A DNA stretch of 64,000 nucleotides from Bacteroidetes bacterium OLB12 (lineage in GTDB: Bacteria; Bacteroidota; Bacteroidia; Cytophagales; Cyclobacteriaceae): NCBI GenBank assembly GCA_001567185.1, contig LNFR01000058.1, positions 20,002 to 84,001 on the forward strand. Reading direction: 5' to 3'. Numbering within the stretch: position 1 is the stretch's first letter; every line of letters starts with the position of its first letter. The notes beneath the pieces are model-generated. The model was given only the letters and a program-made list of their open reading frames with translations. It was not told where the DNA came from and made no database searches. Below, one piece after another: positions 1-8,691 of the stretch. Both the position numbers and the translations under genes were made by a program.

Positions 1-512
1 TGGTACATTGTGGCTTCGGTAAATGTAAAGCCGTTCTCTGTTAAGAAGTCAGGAATATCGCTCTTACGAATATCCGAGCAAGGAAAAAGGAATTTTTCGT
101 TCTTGTGTTTCTTGATGATCTCCAGCAGATCTTTTGTGTCTTTTAATCCGGAAAAAATTTTGCGTTTACGGATTACTATATACTTCTGCAAATAGTTAGA
201 GGTCTGATCTGAGATACAAAAATATTTCATGTCCGGTGGCATCTCAATTTTTAACTCCCGGCAAATTGAAAAGAAGTGATCCACGGAATGACGGCTTGTA
301 AAGATTACAGCCGTGTGTTGCAGAATATCTACTTTCTGTTTACGAAAATCCTTAATGGGTACTGCTTCTACCTGGATAAAAGGACGAAAATCGATTTTAA
401 GGCCGTATTTCTCTGCAAGTTTAAGGTAAGGTGAATTTGCATCGGTAGGAGCCTCCTGAGTAACCAGAATGCTTTTTACTTTTCGCATTCTGTCCGTAGC
501 AGTTTCTGTCAT
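1..512 (-). CDS. hemD: Uroporphyrinogen-III synthase, C-terminus outside window
   Basis: The minus-strand frame opens with ATG at 512 and runs off the left edge, so about 170 N-terminal residues are visible. HemD cyclises hydroxymethylbilane to uroporphyrinogen III in cytoplasmic tetrapyrrole synthesis. The visible part has the family pattern: an early 'SILVTQE' strand, a central 'VIFTSRHSVDHFF' segment typical of the first Rossmann-like lobe, and 'FLFPCSDIRKSDIPDFL' corresponding to the usual phosphate-binding 'S..R...L...L' region. The upstream neighbour encodes a DUF4271 membrane protein, a pairing I know from many Bacteroidota. The gap is only about 20 bp, so the two are probably co-transcribed. 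Function is by family recognition; the C-terminus cannot be checked. Confidence 0.85.
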   Translation of the reverse strand, partial: MTETATDRMRKVKSILVTQEAPTDANSPYLKLAEKYGLKIDFRPFIQVEAVPIKDFRKQKVDILQHTAVIFTSRHSVDHFFSICRELKIEMPPDMKYFCISDQTSNYLQKYIVIRKRKIFSGLKDTKDLLEIIKKHKNEKFLFPCSDIRKSDIPDFLTENGFTFTEATMY

Positions 513-534
513 ATCAACACGTGTCGGGTTCGGC

Positions 535-1605
535 TTAAAACAATAACACTTTTCCTAAAATTATCAACGGAATAATTTCAGATGCGCAAAGGTACGAAAA
601 TAAATGAAAAACAGGCAGGCCCGTTCGGCCCAATAATTTTAAAAATAAGATTCCAACACTAATTATAATAAATATGGAAGCAATGAGCAATAAACTGGCA
701 AAGGCAGAGGTGCTGCTGGTTTTGAAAATAAAATAAAGGACGAGTATAACTCCCAACCCCACCCCGGAAATAAAGAGAAGGCGTACAAAATGAAAGAATT
801 GAAAACGTACGGTATCGCGTAAGCCAAACAATTGCGAGAAAATAAAAATCAATAGCAGCTTAAACATAAGTACAGCAAATACCACCACCGACAACAGCAA
901 CCACGTTGCAAACGCTCCGGCAGTAGTGTGTGTTATAAAGTATGTGCTGAGGGCTATCCGATCAACCGAATAGTGAAATAGTATGAGGAGCAATAGCGCA
1001 AATCCAAAACTTACAAACGCAAAGTAAAGCAGGTTATGGCTAGCACCAATTCTTCCGGTTACAGAGGCTTCATCGCGCTCTTGTAGTGAAACCAATTTTA
1101 TAACATTCAGATAATCGAAGGTGAGCTGGGGATTAGCCCGAAACAATGCCACACTAAAGAGCAACATAAAAAATGTTGCAAGAATAACAAAGTTGCTGAA
1201 GTGCCCGGAAGGGCGTAACAAATTAATTTCGGGGGCCTGTTGATTTGGAAAAACTAATTTGGTTTGAAGCGAGAATACAAACGGCTCCTGACTGATGCTC
1301 AATTGTACCCTTCCCCCCTTCACGCGAAGCAAACTATCGGTATTGATTGTTAACGTATCGGCCTGGCGCCAGGCAAGCTGCCCATCAACAAATACTGTAA
1401 ACTCATGCCTATCGATAACCTGTAATAAACCATAATGTTCTTTACTGGTAAGGTTCAGATGGATGGATTGTGCTCTCTGTTTTGTAAATGGCAGGTATTG
1501 ACCCGCCTGATACACCTGCCACTGATTCCGCAAATCCACTTCATGGGGTTGACCATGGGCAAACCCCGCCAACATCGAAAAAACTAAAACAAACAAATAC
1601 CTCAT
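535..1605 (-). CDS. DUF4271 membrane protein
   Basis: About 356 residues starting at ATG 1605 (MRYLFVLVF). A longer frame exists upstream, but this ATG begins a clear signal peptide ending near 'AGFAHGQ', so I prefer it. After a periplasmic beta-rich N-terminal part (about residues 20-140) come roughly seven hydrophobic helices with loops to the C-terminus, the layout of DUF4271 proteins. The function is unknown. It lies directly upstream of hemD in the same direction and diverges from hemW across 72 bp, which must hold both promoters; a link to haem synthesis is only suggested by this context. Confidence 0.8.
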   Translation of the reverse strand: MRYLFVLVFSMLAGFAHGQPHEVDLRNQWQVYQAGQYLPFTKQRAQSIHLNLTSKEHYGLLQVIDRHEFTVFVDGQLAWRQADTLTINTDSLLRVKGGRVQLSISQEPFVFSLQTKLVFPNQQAPEINLLRPSGHFSNFVILATFFMLLFSVALFRANPQLTFDYLNVIKLVSLQERDEASVTGRIGASHNLLYFAFVSFGFALLLLILFHYSVDRIALSTYFITHTTAGAFATWLLLSVVVFAVLMFKLLLIFIFSQLFGLRDTVRFQFFHFVRLLFISGVGLGVILVLYFIFKTSSTSAFASLLLIASIFIIISVGILFLKLLGRTGLPVFHLFSYLCASEIIPLIILGKVLLF

Positions 1606-1677
1606 GCAGGCAACAAAAATATCAGGAAAGCACCTTAACACGAAATCTTGAATTAGTGCGGGTGTATCTTTGCGGCC

Positions 1678-2817
1678 ATGGCCGGCATTTATCTTCATAT
1701 TCCGTTTTGTAAACAAGCCTGCTACTATTGCGACTTTCACTTTTCTGTAAACACCTCCCTAAAGGCTGAGTTGATAAAAGCCATGGTTCGTGAACTGGAG
1801 TTGCAGACTAATTACCTTGCGCAAGAGCCGGTTAAAACTATTTACCTGGGGGGAGGCACCCCTTCGTTATTGTCGGAAAGTGAATTAGATGCACTGCTCA
1901 ACACGATCTACAAACATTATCCGGTGCTTCCAAAAGCAGAAATTACCCTGGAAGCAAACCCTGACGATCTAACCGCTGAAAAATTAAAAACGCTGGCTTT
2001 GGCTGGGATTAACCGGCTTAGTATTGGGATTCAATCATTCGATAATACCATTTTAAAATTTTTAAACCGGGCACACACAGCGGATGAGGCAACCCGCTGC
2101 ATTGAAGGCGCCCACCGGGCAGGTATCAGCAACCTGAGTATCGACATTATGTTTGGTTTACCCGGACAATCAGAAACCGGTTTGCGCAGTGATCTGGACC
2201 AAGCCATACAACTCGATCCCAAGCATATTTCTGTTTACTCACTCACTATTGAAGAAAGAACCGTATTTGGAAAATGGGTAGCACAAGGCAAACTGAAAGT
2301 TAATGAGGAGCCTGAAGCCGCTCGCCAGTTCGAAGTAGTGATGGACACATTGCCCATCCATAATTTTTTGCAGTACGAAATTTCAAACTATGCCAGGCCG
2401 GGTTATGAATCGCAGCACAACGCGAGTTATTGGCAGCGAAAAAAATACCTGGGCATTGGGCCCAGTGCACACTCGTATAATGGTGAAACACGCCAGTTCA
2501 ACATCAGCAACAACTACCGATACGTACGCGCCCTGGCAGGTGGGGAAATCCCGTTTGAGCGTGAACTGCTAACCCGGGAAAATAAAATTAACGAATACCT
2601 CTTTACTTCTTTACGAACAAGTGCCGGGTGCAATCTGGCCGTACTGAAGCAGGATTATCAATATGACCTGGCTACACAAGCCAGCCAAACGCTTTCGCGG
2701 ATAATAGCCCAAAACCTGATTGTACTTAAAGATGAAACACTACAACTTACACGGGCAGGCAAATTGGTAGCCGATCAGGTTGCCCTTGAATTTTTTGCCA
2801 CCGAAAAATCGAATTGA
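1678..2817 (+). CDS. hemW: Radical SAM haem chaperone HemW
   Basis: A 379-residue protein of usual HemW length. The N-terminus 'GIYLHIPFCKQACYYCDF' holds the radical-SAM CxxxCxxC cluster (C11, C15, C18). 'YLGGGTPS' follows at about residue 60, then 'LEANPDD' and 'LSIGIQSF'. The C-terminal HemW domain contains 'NEYLFTSLRTSAGCNL', in the region where the family has its conserved 'E..ml.LR...G'. HemW proteins bind haem and were formerly misannotated as oxygen-independent coproporphyrinogen oxidases. The gene diverges from the hemD-linked operon, so the region is a small haem cluster. Confidence 0.93.
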   Translation: MAGIYLHIPFCKQACYYCDFHFSVNTSLKAELIKAMVRELELQTNYLAQEPVKTIYLGGGTPSLLSESELDALLNTIYKHYPVLPKAEITLEANPDDLTAEKLKTLALAGINRLSIGIQSFDNTILKFLNRAHTADEATRCIEGAHRAGISNLSIDIMFGLPGQSETGLRSDLDQAIQLDPKHISVYSLTIEERTVFGKWVAQGKLKVNEEPEAARQFEVVMDTLPIHNFLQYEISNYARPGYESQHNASYWQRKKYLGIGPSAHSYNGETRQFNISNNYRYVRALAGGEIPFERELLTRENKINEYLFTSLRTSAGCNLAVLKQDYQYDLATQASQTLSRIIAQNLIVLKDETLQLTRAGKLVADQVALEFFATEKSN

Positions 2818-2846
2818 ATTTCTGATATTCGCACTTCCGAATTCCC

Positions 2847-3212
2847 ATGACCACCGAGGAAAAAAAAGTTTACCTGCTATTGAAAGCCGTAATCTACCAT
2901 TACCACGGCCTGGACGAAGTGGAACAACACGATCTTGAAAAAATTGCGGCCGACTTCAATGCCCCTGAAGAGTTGGCTTGGGCTTTACATTTTGTTGCCG
3001 AAGATTATCTCACTGCTTTCGATCGGGCACGGGCTTATCTTAACGATATTATTGGTGACTATCCCAAAAACAAAAGGATTGACCTAATAAATATGGTGTG
3101 GCAATCCAACAACCTGAAAGGGTACGTTACCGAAATGGAGGCCACGGCCATGCTAAAACTAGCCCGCGACTGGAATGTGGAAAAGGAATTGATTGAGTTG
3201 GTGCTAAAGTAA
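2847..3212 (+). CDS. Small helical protein of unknown function
   Basis: A 121-residue acidic, all-helical cytoplasmic protein (MTTEEKKVYLLLKAVIYHYH) 29 bp downstream of hemW and probably in its transcript. It has no signal peptide, membrane segment or catalytic motif. The arrangement of helices and acidic patches, with residues such as 'DEVEQHDLEKIAADF', loosely resembles TerB-like folds, but I cannot confirm that family. It ends 9 bp before the stop of the convergent response regulator gene. Confidence 0.65.
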   Translation: MTTEEKKVYLLLKAVIYHYHGLDEVEQHDLEKIAADFNAPEELAWALHFVAEDYLTAFDRARAYLNDIIGDYPKNKRIDLINMVWQSNNLKGYVTEMEATAMLKLARDWNVEKELIELVLK

Positions 3213-3221
3213 ATTCCTCTT

Positions 3222-3938
3222 CTACAAACTCATCATATCCTTAAACTTGGCTGCTTGTCTGCGACTTACTTCTACTTTATCACCCCCTCTAAGTTTCACC
3301 ATCAGGCCACCATTAAACCAGGGTTCAATCCCTTCTACCCAGCTCAGGTTTATAATGTGTTTACGGCTTGCGCGGAAGAAAGCGCGTTCATCCAGCCGGT
3401 CGTCCAAGGCATTTAATGATTTATGGATCATAGGGCGATTGGCATCAAAGTACACTTTGATATAATTCCCGTCCGATTCGAAGTAGCGGATATTGGCCAG
3501 GCTCACAAACCAGCAACGCTCTCCATCTTTTACAAATACCTGATCTTCCAGGCCTAACTTTTTGCCCGGGCCGCGACCAATGCGGGCGCGTTCTTTCTCC
3601 ATTATTTTCTGAATTGCCTCACTAAGTCGTTCGGCTTGTATTGGCTTCAGCAAATAATCTAACGCATTTACTTCAAAGGCTTTTAAAGCAAATTCATCAT
3701 AGGCCGTAGTAAACACGACCAGGGGTACCGACTCCAGCGATTCCAAAAGTTGAAAACCTGTGCGCCCCGGCATTTGTATATCCAGAAACAGTAAATCGGG
3801 GTTTAACTCATTAATCATCTGCTCTGCTTCATCGGCATTCATTGCTTCGCCTACTATTTCTATTGAAGGATGTTCTTCCAGTAGCTTAGCCAGTTCTTTG
3901 CGCGCCAGGCGCTCGTCATCAATAATCAACGCTCTCAT
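3222..3938 (-). CDS. LytTR-family response regulator
   Basis: A 238-residue regulator. The receiver domain (about 1-115) has the acidic pair D7/D8, phospho-acceptor D53 in 'LLFLDIQMPG', a Thr in 'VFTTAYDEFA' and the lysine of 'YLLKPI'. A LytTR DNA-binding domain follows (about 135-238) with 'IRYFESDGNYIKVYF' and 'FFRASRKHIINLSWVEGI', both characteristic. Its start overlaps the stop of the upstream histidine kinase gene by 4 bp (ATGA), so the two are translationally coupled. Such LytS/LytR-type pairs control envelope or peripheral genes; the regulon here cannot be deduced. Confidence 0.93.
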   Translation of the reverse strand: MRALIIDDERLARKELAKLLEEHPSIEIVGEAMNADEAEQMINELNPDLLFLDIQMPGRTGFQLLESLESVPLVVFTTAYDEFALKAFEVNALDYLLKPIQAERLSEAIQKIMEKERARIGRGPGKKLGLEDQVFVKDGERCWFVSLANIRYFESDGNYIKVYFDANRPMIHKSLNALDDRLDERAFFRASRKHIINLSWVEGIEPWFNGGLMVKLRGGDKVEVSRRQAAKFKDMMSL

Positions 3939-4987
3939 GTTGTATGTATAGGTGGAATAATTATTTCTGTGAGTACAAAATTATCTCTTTCGTTACTAAT
4001 AGCGAAGTAGGCCTCTTCGCCATATAAAAGCTTTAACCGCTGCGAAGTGTTTACCAGGCCTAAACCACTTCTGCGTTTGTGGCCGTTTACTGCATGATAT
4101 TGTCCGCTGTTGCGAATACGAATGGTAAGTTTGCCCTGTTCAACTTTTGATTTTAATTGAATCAGCCCACCTTCAGTAAGTTTGGAAATTCCGTGCTTCA
4201 CACCATTTTCAACCAGGGTTTGAACCATTAACGGTGGTACCAGAAAGTTTTTAGATGCCGGATCAATATCAAAATCGGTTTTTAAGCGCTCTTCAAATCT
4301 TATGCTTTCCAGTCCCAAATAATCACGCACCACTTTTAACTCATCGCCAAACTTAGTTAGCCCTTTCTTTTCAGTAACCAAGGTGTTTCGTAAAATGTTC
4401 GACAGTTGGTTAATGGCCATTTTGGCCTTGTCGGGATTTTCATCTACCAACGCCCGAATGCTATTTAGTGCATTAAAAATAAAATGCGGGTTTAGCTGCG
4501 ATTTGAGGTTGCTCAACTCAATTTCTTTTATTGAAGCTTCGAGCTTAAGCGATTTATTGTATCGCTCGAAATAGTTGTATGTGAAATAGACAATTGACCA
4601 GGTAAAAAAGAAAAAAGAATACACCCACGATAAACCCAAAATATTACTTGGATTAAATACCACCGATTTATTGAAGAGCCCAAGCGGTATAGAAATTGGA
4701 ATACGCAGAAAGTACAGCACTACCCCCATTAAAATGACAGCCGAAAGTACCCTCGGCAAAAGCCGGGGCATACTTAAGCTGAGCCACCGGTGGTGGTTCA
4801 TGTAGGTACGAAAACCATGTGTAAGCAGAAAACAGAAAAACGATTCGTAGGCAAGGAAAATAATACGCTGGGTACTGATTACCTCACTGCTGGAAATCGC
4901 TACGGCAATCTGCACCACGGCATAAAGCGTCCATCCGCCAATTTGTAAAATCCAATATAGCCGCGATTTATTCAGCATTTGCTGCAA
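3935..4987 (-). CDS. LytS-type sensor histidine kinase
   Basis: A 350-residue kinase. About four hydrophobic segments fill the first 140 residues, followed by the His_kinase (PF06580-type) block 'LKSQLNPHFIFNALNSIRAL', whose His is the phosphorylation site. The ATPase part has 'VPPLMVQTLVENGVKHGI' (N box) and 'GLGLVNTSQRLKLLYG' (G box). There is no separate periplasmic sensor domain, so the membrane bundle is the likely sensor. It overlaps the response regulator gene by 4 bp and is its presumed partner. Confidence 0.93.
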   Translation of the reverse strand: MQQMLNKSRLYWILQIGGWTLYAVVQIAVAISSSEVISTQRIIFLAYESFFCFLLTHGFRTYMNHHRWLSLSMPRLLPRVLSAVILMGVVLYFLRIPISIPLGLFNKSVVFNPSNILGLSWVYSFFFFTWSIVYFTYNYFERYNKSLKLEASIKEIELSNLKSQLNPHFIFNALNSIRALVDENPDKAKMAINQLSNILRNTLVTEKKGLTKFGDELKVVRDYLGLESIRFEERLKTDFDIDPASKNFLVPPLMVQTLVENGVKHGISKLTEGGLIQLKSKVEQGKLTIRIRNSGQYHAVNGHKRRSGLGLVNTSQRLKLLYGEEAYFAISNERDNFVLTEIIIPPIHTT

Positions 4988-5036
4988 AGGTAGTGAATCA
5001 AAAAAGTGTGCTGCCTAATCTTACACCAGTGGATTG

Positions 5037-7879
5037 TTACACTAATTCAGGCTTCAAAAATCGCCCTGTATAACTGGCCGGGTTATTTGAAATTTGCTCG
5101 GGTGTTCCCTGGGCAATTATTCTTCCTCCACCCCCTCCACCTTCGGGCCCCAGGTCAACAATATAATCGGCTGATTTTATAACATCCATGTTGTGTTCAA
5201 TCACCAATACGGTATTGCCCTTGTCAACCAGTTTTTGTAATACATCCAGCAAATGGCTGATGTCCTGAAAATGCAGGCCGGTGGTGGGTTCGTCTAAGAT
5301 ATAAAGTGTTTTGCCGGTATCGCGCTTGGAAAGTTCGGTGGCTAACTTTACCCGTTGGGCTTCCCCTCCTGATAACGTGGTAGCATGCTGGCCCAATGAA
5401 ATATAACCCAACCCCACTTCACTTAGTGTTTGAATCTTTCGCAATATCTTGGGTTGGTTTTCAAAGAAGGTTACGGCTTCTTCCACAGTCATATCCAGTA
5501 CATCGCTTATCGATTTTCCCTTAAAGCGAACTTCCAGTGTTTCGCGGTTGTAGCGCTTGCCCTTACAGGTTTCGCAAGGCACATGTACATCGGGCAAAAA
5601 TTCCATTTCAATCAGGCGCAAGCCGGCCCCTTCGCAGGTTTCGCAGCGGCCCCCTTTTACATTAAATGAAAACCGGCCGGTTTTATACCCGCGTATTTTT
5701 GCTTCGGGCATTTGGGCAAACAAATCGCGGATGTCGGTAAACACGCCCGTATAGGTTGCCGGGTTGGAGCGCGGGGTTCTGCCTATTGGCGATTGATCTA
5801 CTTCTATAACTTTATCGATCAACTTTAAGCCGTCTATTTTTTTGTAAGCCAGCGGCTGCGTGCGCGCATTAAAGAAATGTTGATTTAAAATCGGGAACAA
5901 CGTGTCGTGTACCAGGGTGGACTTGCCGCTTCCTGATACACCCGTAATGCAGGTAAGTGTGCCCAATGGAATTTCCAGATCAATATTTTTAAGGTTATTG
6001 CCGGTTGCACCCAGTAATTGAATTTTTTCACCACTTCCGCTTCTCCGTTCTTTCAGATACGAAATGCTCAATTTGCCATTCAGGTATTTTGCGGTCGTGC
6101 TGTTATTTTTAAGAAATGTTTGCGGATCGCCCTCTGCTACCACCGTGCCGCCATGCCGGCCCGCACCCGGGCCAATATCAATAATGTAATCCGATTCCAG
6201 CATCATCTCTTTATCGTGTTCCACCACGATAACTGAATTTCCAAGATTGCGTAAATCCTTTAATGCCTTGATCAGTTTTACATTGTCGCGCGCGTGCAAG
6301 CCAATGCTGGGTTCATCTAAAATGTACAACACGCCCACCAGCTGCGTACCAATTTGTGTGGCCAGGCGAATGCGTTGTGCTTCGCCTCCACTAAGTGTGC
6401 GCAAGGGGCGGTTCAGGTGCAGGTAATCCAATCCAACATCCAGTAAAAAACCAATCCGTTTGCGGATTTCCTTCAACACTTCGGTGGCAATAAGTCTTTG
6501 CTTTTCGCTCAAGCGATTTTCCAGGCCATCAAACCACGTCTTCAGCGCGTTGATGTTTAGCTCGGCCAGCTCGGCAATATTTTTATTGTCGATTTTAAAA
6601 TGTAGCGATTCTTTCTTTAACCGAGCGCCATCGCACTCAGGGCAAATCCGGGTAGTTGTAAAATCCTCAATCCACTTACGGGTGTTGTCGGTTCCTTCAT
6701 CCATCATTTTTTTTAAAAAAGTGATGATGCCTTCAAACTTTGTGTTCCATTCAGTACCCGGGTATTTAACAGAGGCTACGGCCACCGGCTCGTCAGCCCC
6801 ATGCAAAAGCACCTTCAATACATCTTTTGGAATATCTTTTACTGGTGTTGCTAACGTGAGCTTATAACGCTTTAGAATCGCATCAATCTTTTTAAAGATC
6901 CAGATATCGCGGTACTCGCCCAACGGCAAGATGGCCCCGCGGCTGATGCTCAGTTTTCTATCCGGAATGATGGAGTCTTCCGTAATTTCTTCAATAACAC
7001 CCAGGCCTGCACAGGTGGGGCAGGCACCATAAGGCGAATTAAACGAAAAGTTATTGGGAGCGGGCTCATCGTACGAAAGGCCGGTTTTTGGATCCATCAA
7101 AAATTTTGAGAAGTGATGAACCCGGCCATTTTCTTCCATCATCATAATAACCCCTTTGCCGTCCTTCATGGCGGTGGCAATGGATTGGCCAATGCGATGG
7201 CGATCCTTTTCATTGGGCACAATGCGATCGATTACTATTTCTATGTCGTGAATCTTGAAGCGGTCCACCTGCATCTTTGCCGTGATATCCAACACTTCGC
7301 CATCTACCCGCACTTTCGAATAACCTTGCTTTCGGATTTGTACGAACAACTCGCGGTAGTGCCCTTTGCGGCCCTTCACAACCGGAGCCAGCAGGGTGAG
7401 TTTTTTTCCGGTAAATCCAGTGAGGATGGCATCCAGAATCTGATCTTCCGATTGGCGCACCATCTTATCTCCCGATAAATACGAATAAGCTTCGCCCGCG
7501 CGTGCATACAACAAGCGCATGAAATCGTATATCTCGGTAACGGTACCTACGGTGGAGCGAGGATTTCGCGATGTTGTTTTCTGCTCAATGGAAATTACCG
7601 GACTCAATCCGTTGATCTTGTCCACATCGGGACGTTCCAGGTTTCCAATAAAACTGCGCGCATAGGCCGAGAAACTCTCCATGTACCTGCGTTGCCTTCG
7701 GCATAAATGGTATCAAAAGCGAGTGAAGATTTTCCGCTTCCGCTAATGCCGGTAATTACAACCAGCTTGTTGCGCGGAAAGGAGATGTTGATGTTTTTCA
7801 GGTTGTGCTCGCGCGCCCCGATTATTTCAATCTGCTCATGCCCGGAAAGATCAATGGGCTGCTTTTGTGCTTTTGACAT
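5037..7879 (-). CDS. uvrA: Excinuclease ABC subunit A, one frameshift
   Basis: UvrA recognises damaged DNA in nucleotide excision repair. It has two ABC ATPase modules with Walker A 'GISGSGKSS' near the N-terminus and 'GVSGSGKST' in the second half, two 'LSGGEAQR' signatures, and zinc-finger cysteines in 'CPTCAGLG', 'CPECDGAR', 'CETCEGAG' and 'CETCKGKR'. The frame breaks close to residue 63, between positions about 7682 and 7698. Upstream reads 'FDTIYAEGN' and downstream reads '[13 protein letters not shown]', which are adjacent in normal UvrA. One missing base explains this: the span is 2843 nt, and 2844 would give 947 residues, a normal length. I chose ATG 7879 (MSKAQKQ) over an alternative start 30 nt upstream. 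I think this is a sequencing error and not a real pseudogene. Confidence 0.93.
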
Positions 7880-7983
7880 TTTTTCGAAAACAGAACTACA
7901 AGAATACAAAAATCCCGCAAGGAAGGTTCTGAAATTCTAAAATCGAAAGATTCATTTACGAACCTGTACCAAAACCATATCTT

Positions 7984-8691
7984 ATGCGTCTTGCCAATAT
8001 GTTCCGACTCATCGACAAACTCAAGACCTTCACCTTCTTTAAGCTTACCACCATTTATCTCAGGTACCTGATCGGGTTTGCCTTTGTGTTTGCTTCAGTG
8101 GTAAAAATTAAAGGCGAGCGGTTTACCACCCTGCCTACCGATACCCCCGTGGGTTATTTTTTTGAAGCCATGTATCAAACCGGATTTTACTGGAAGTTTT
8201 TAGGCTGGAGTCAGTTGATTGCCGGAACCATACTCATGACGCAACGCTATGCAACTGTGGGTGCCATGGTGTTCTTTCCGATCATTCTGAATGTAACCCT
8301 GATTACCCACTCGGTAAATTTTGGCACCGGCACTCCCACCATAACCACGCTGATGTTATTGGGCACGGTTTACTTGTTGTTGTGGGACTACCGCAAATGG
8401 ATTATCCTGTTTCAGCAGGATCATCAAATAAAGGTAGATCTTACCCAAACACCCGAAGACAGGTTTATGACGCACCCGGTCTGGATCATTGCCGGAATTA
8501 TTTTTGTTGTGTTAACCATTCTTCCCAACTTCTTTGCCTTGCATAGCCACAAGGTATTGCCTTTTATATGGGTAGGCGCACTGCTGCTAACAGGTATTGC
8601 CGCGTTTATTTACATGATGGCTAAAAAGCAAAAAACTCAAGGCCTGATTTTACTTCTCAAACACAGCCAATGGAAAATCATTTCCGAATGA
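7984..8691 (+). CDS. DoxX-like integral membrane protein
   Basis: A 235-residue protein with about five or six transmembrane helices. The first half 'YLRYLIGFAFVFASVVKIKGERF' and later 'GWSQLIAGTILM' match the DoxX/DUF4149-like membrane family. The exact role is unknown; family members are linked to redox or envelope functions. The last 14 codons overlap the 3' end of the convergent caspase gene by 42 bp. A one-base change in the A-runs near 8622-8635 would instead end the protein at a TGA at 8645 and remove the overlap, so the annotated C-terminus may be an artefact. Confidence 0.7.
   Translation: MRLANMFRLIDKLKTFTFFKLTTIYLRYLIGFAFVFASVVKIKGERFTTLPTDTPVGYFFEAMYQTGFYWKFLGWSQLIAGTILMTQRYATVGAMVFFPIILNVTLITHSVNFGTGTPTITTLMLLGTVYLLLWDYRKWIILFQQDHQIKVDLTQTPEDRFMTHPVWIIAGIIFVVLTILPNFFALHSHKVLPFIWVGALLLTGIAAFIYMMAKKQKTQGLILLLKHSQWKIISE

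Noticed and set aside
5430-7478. Several plus-strand open frames of 70-135 codons within uvrA
   Set aside because: They are antisense shadows of a strongly conserved gene and carry no recognisable domain.
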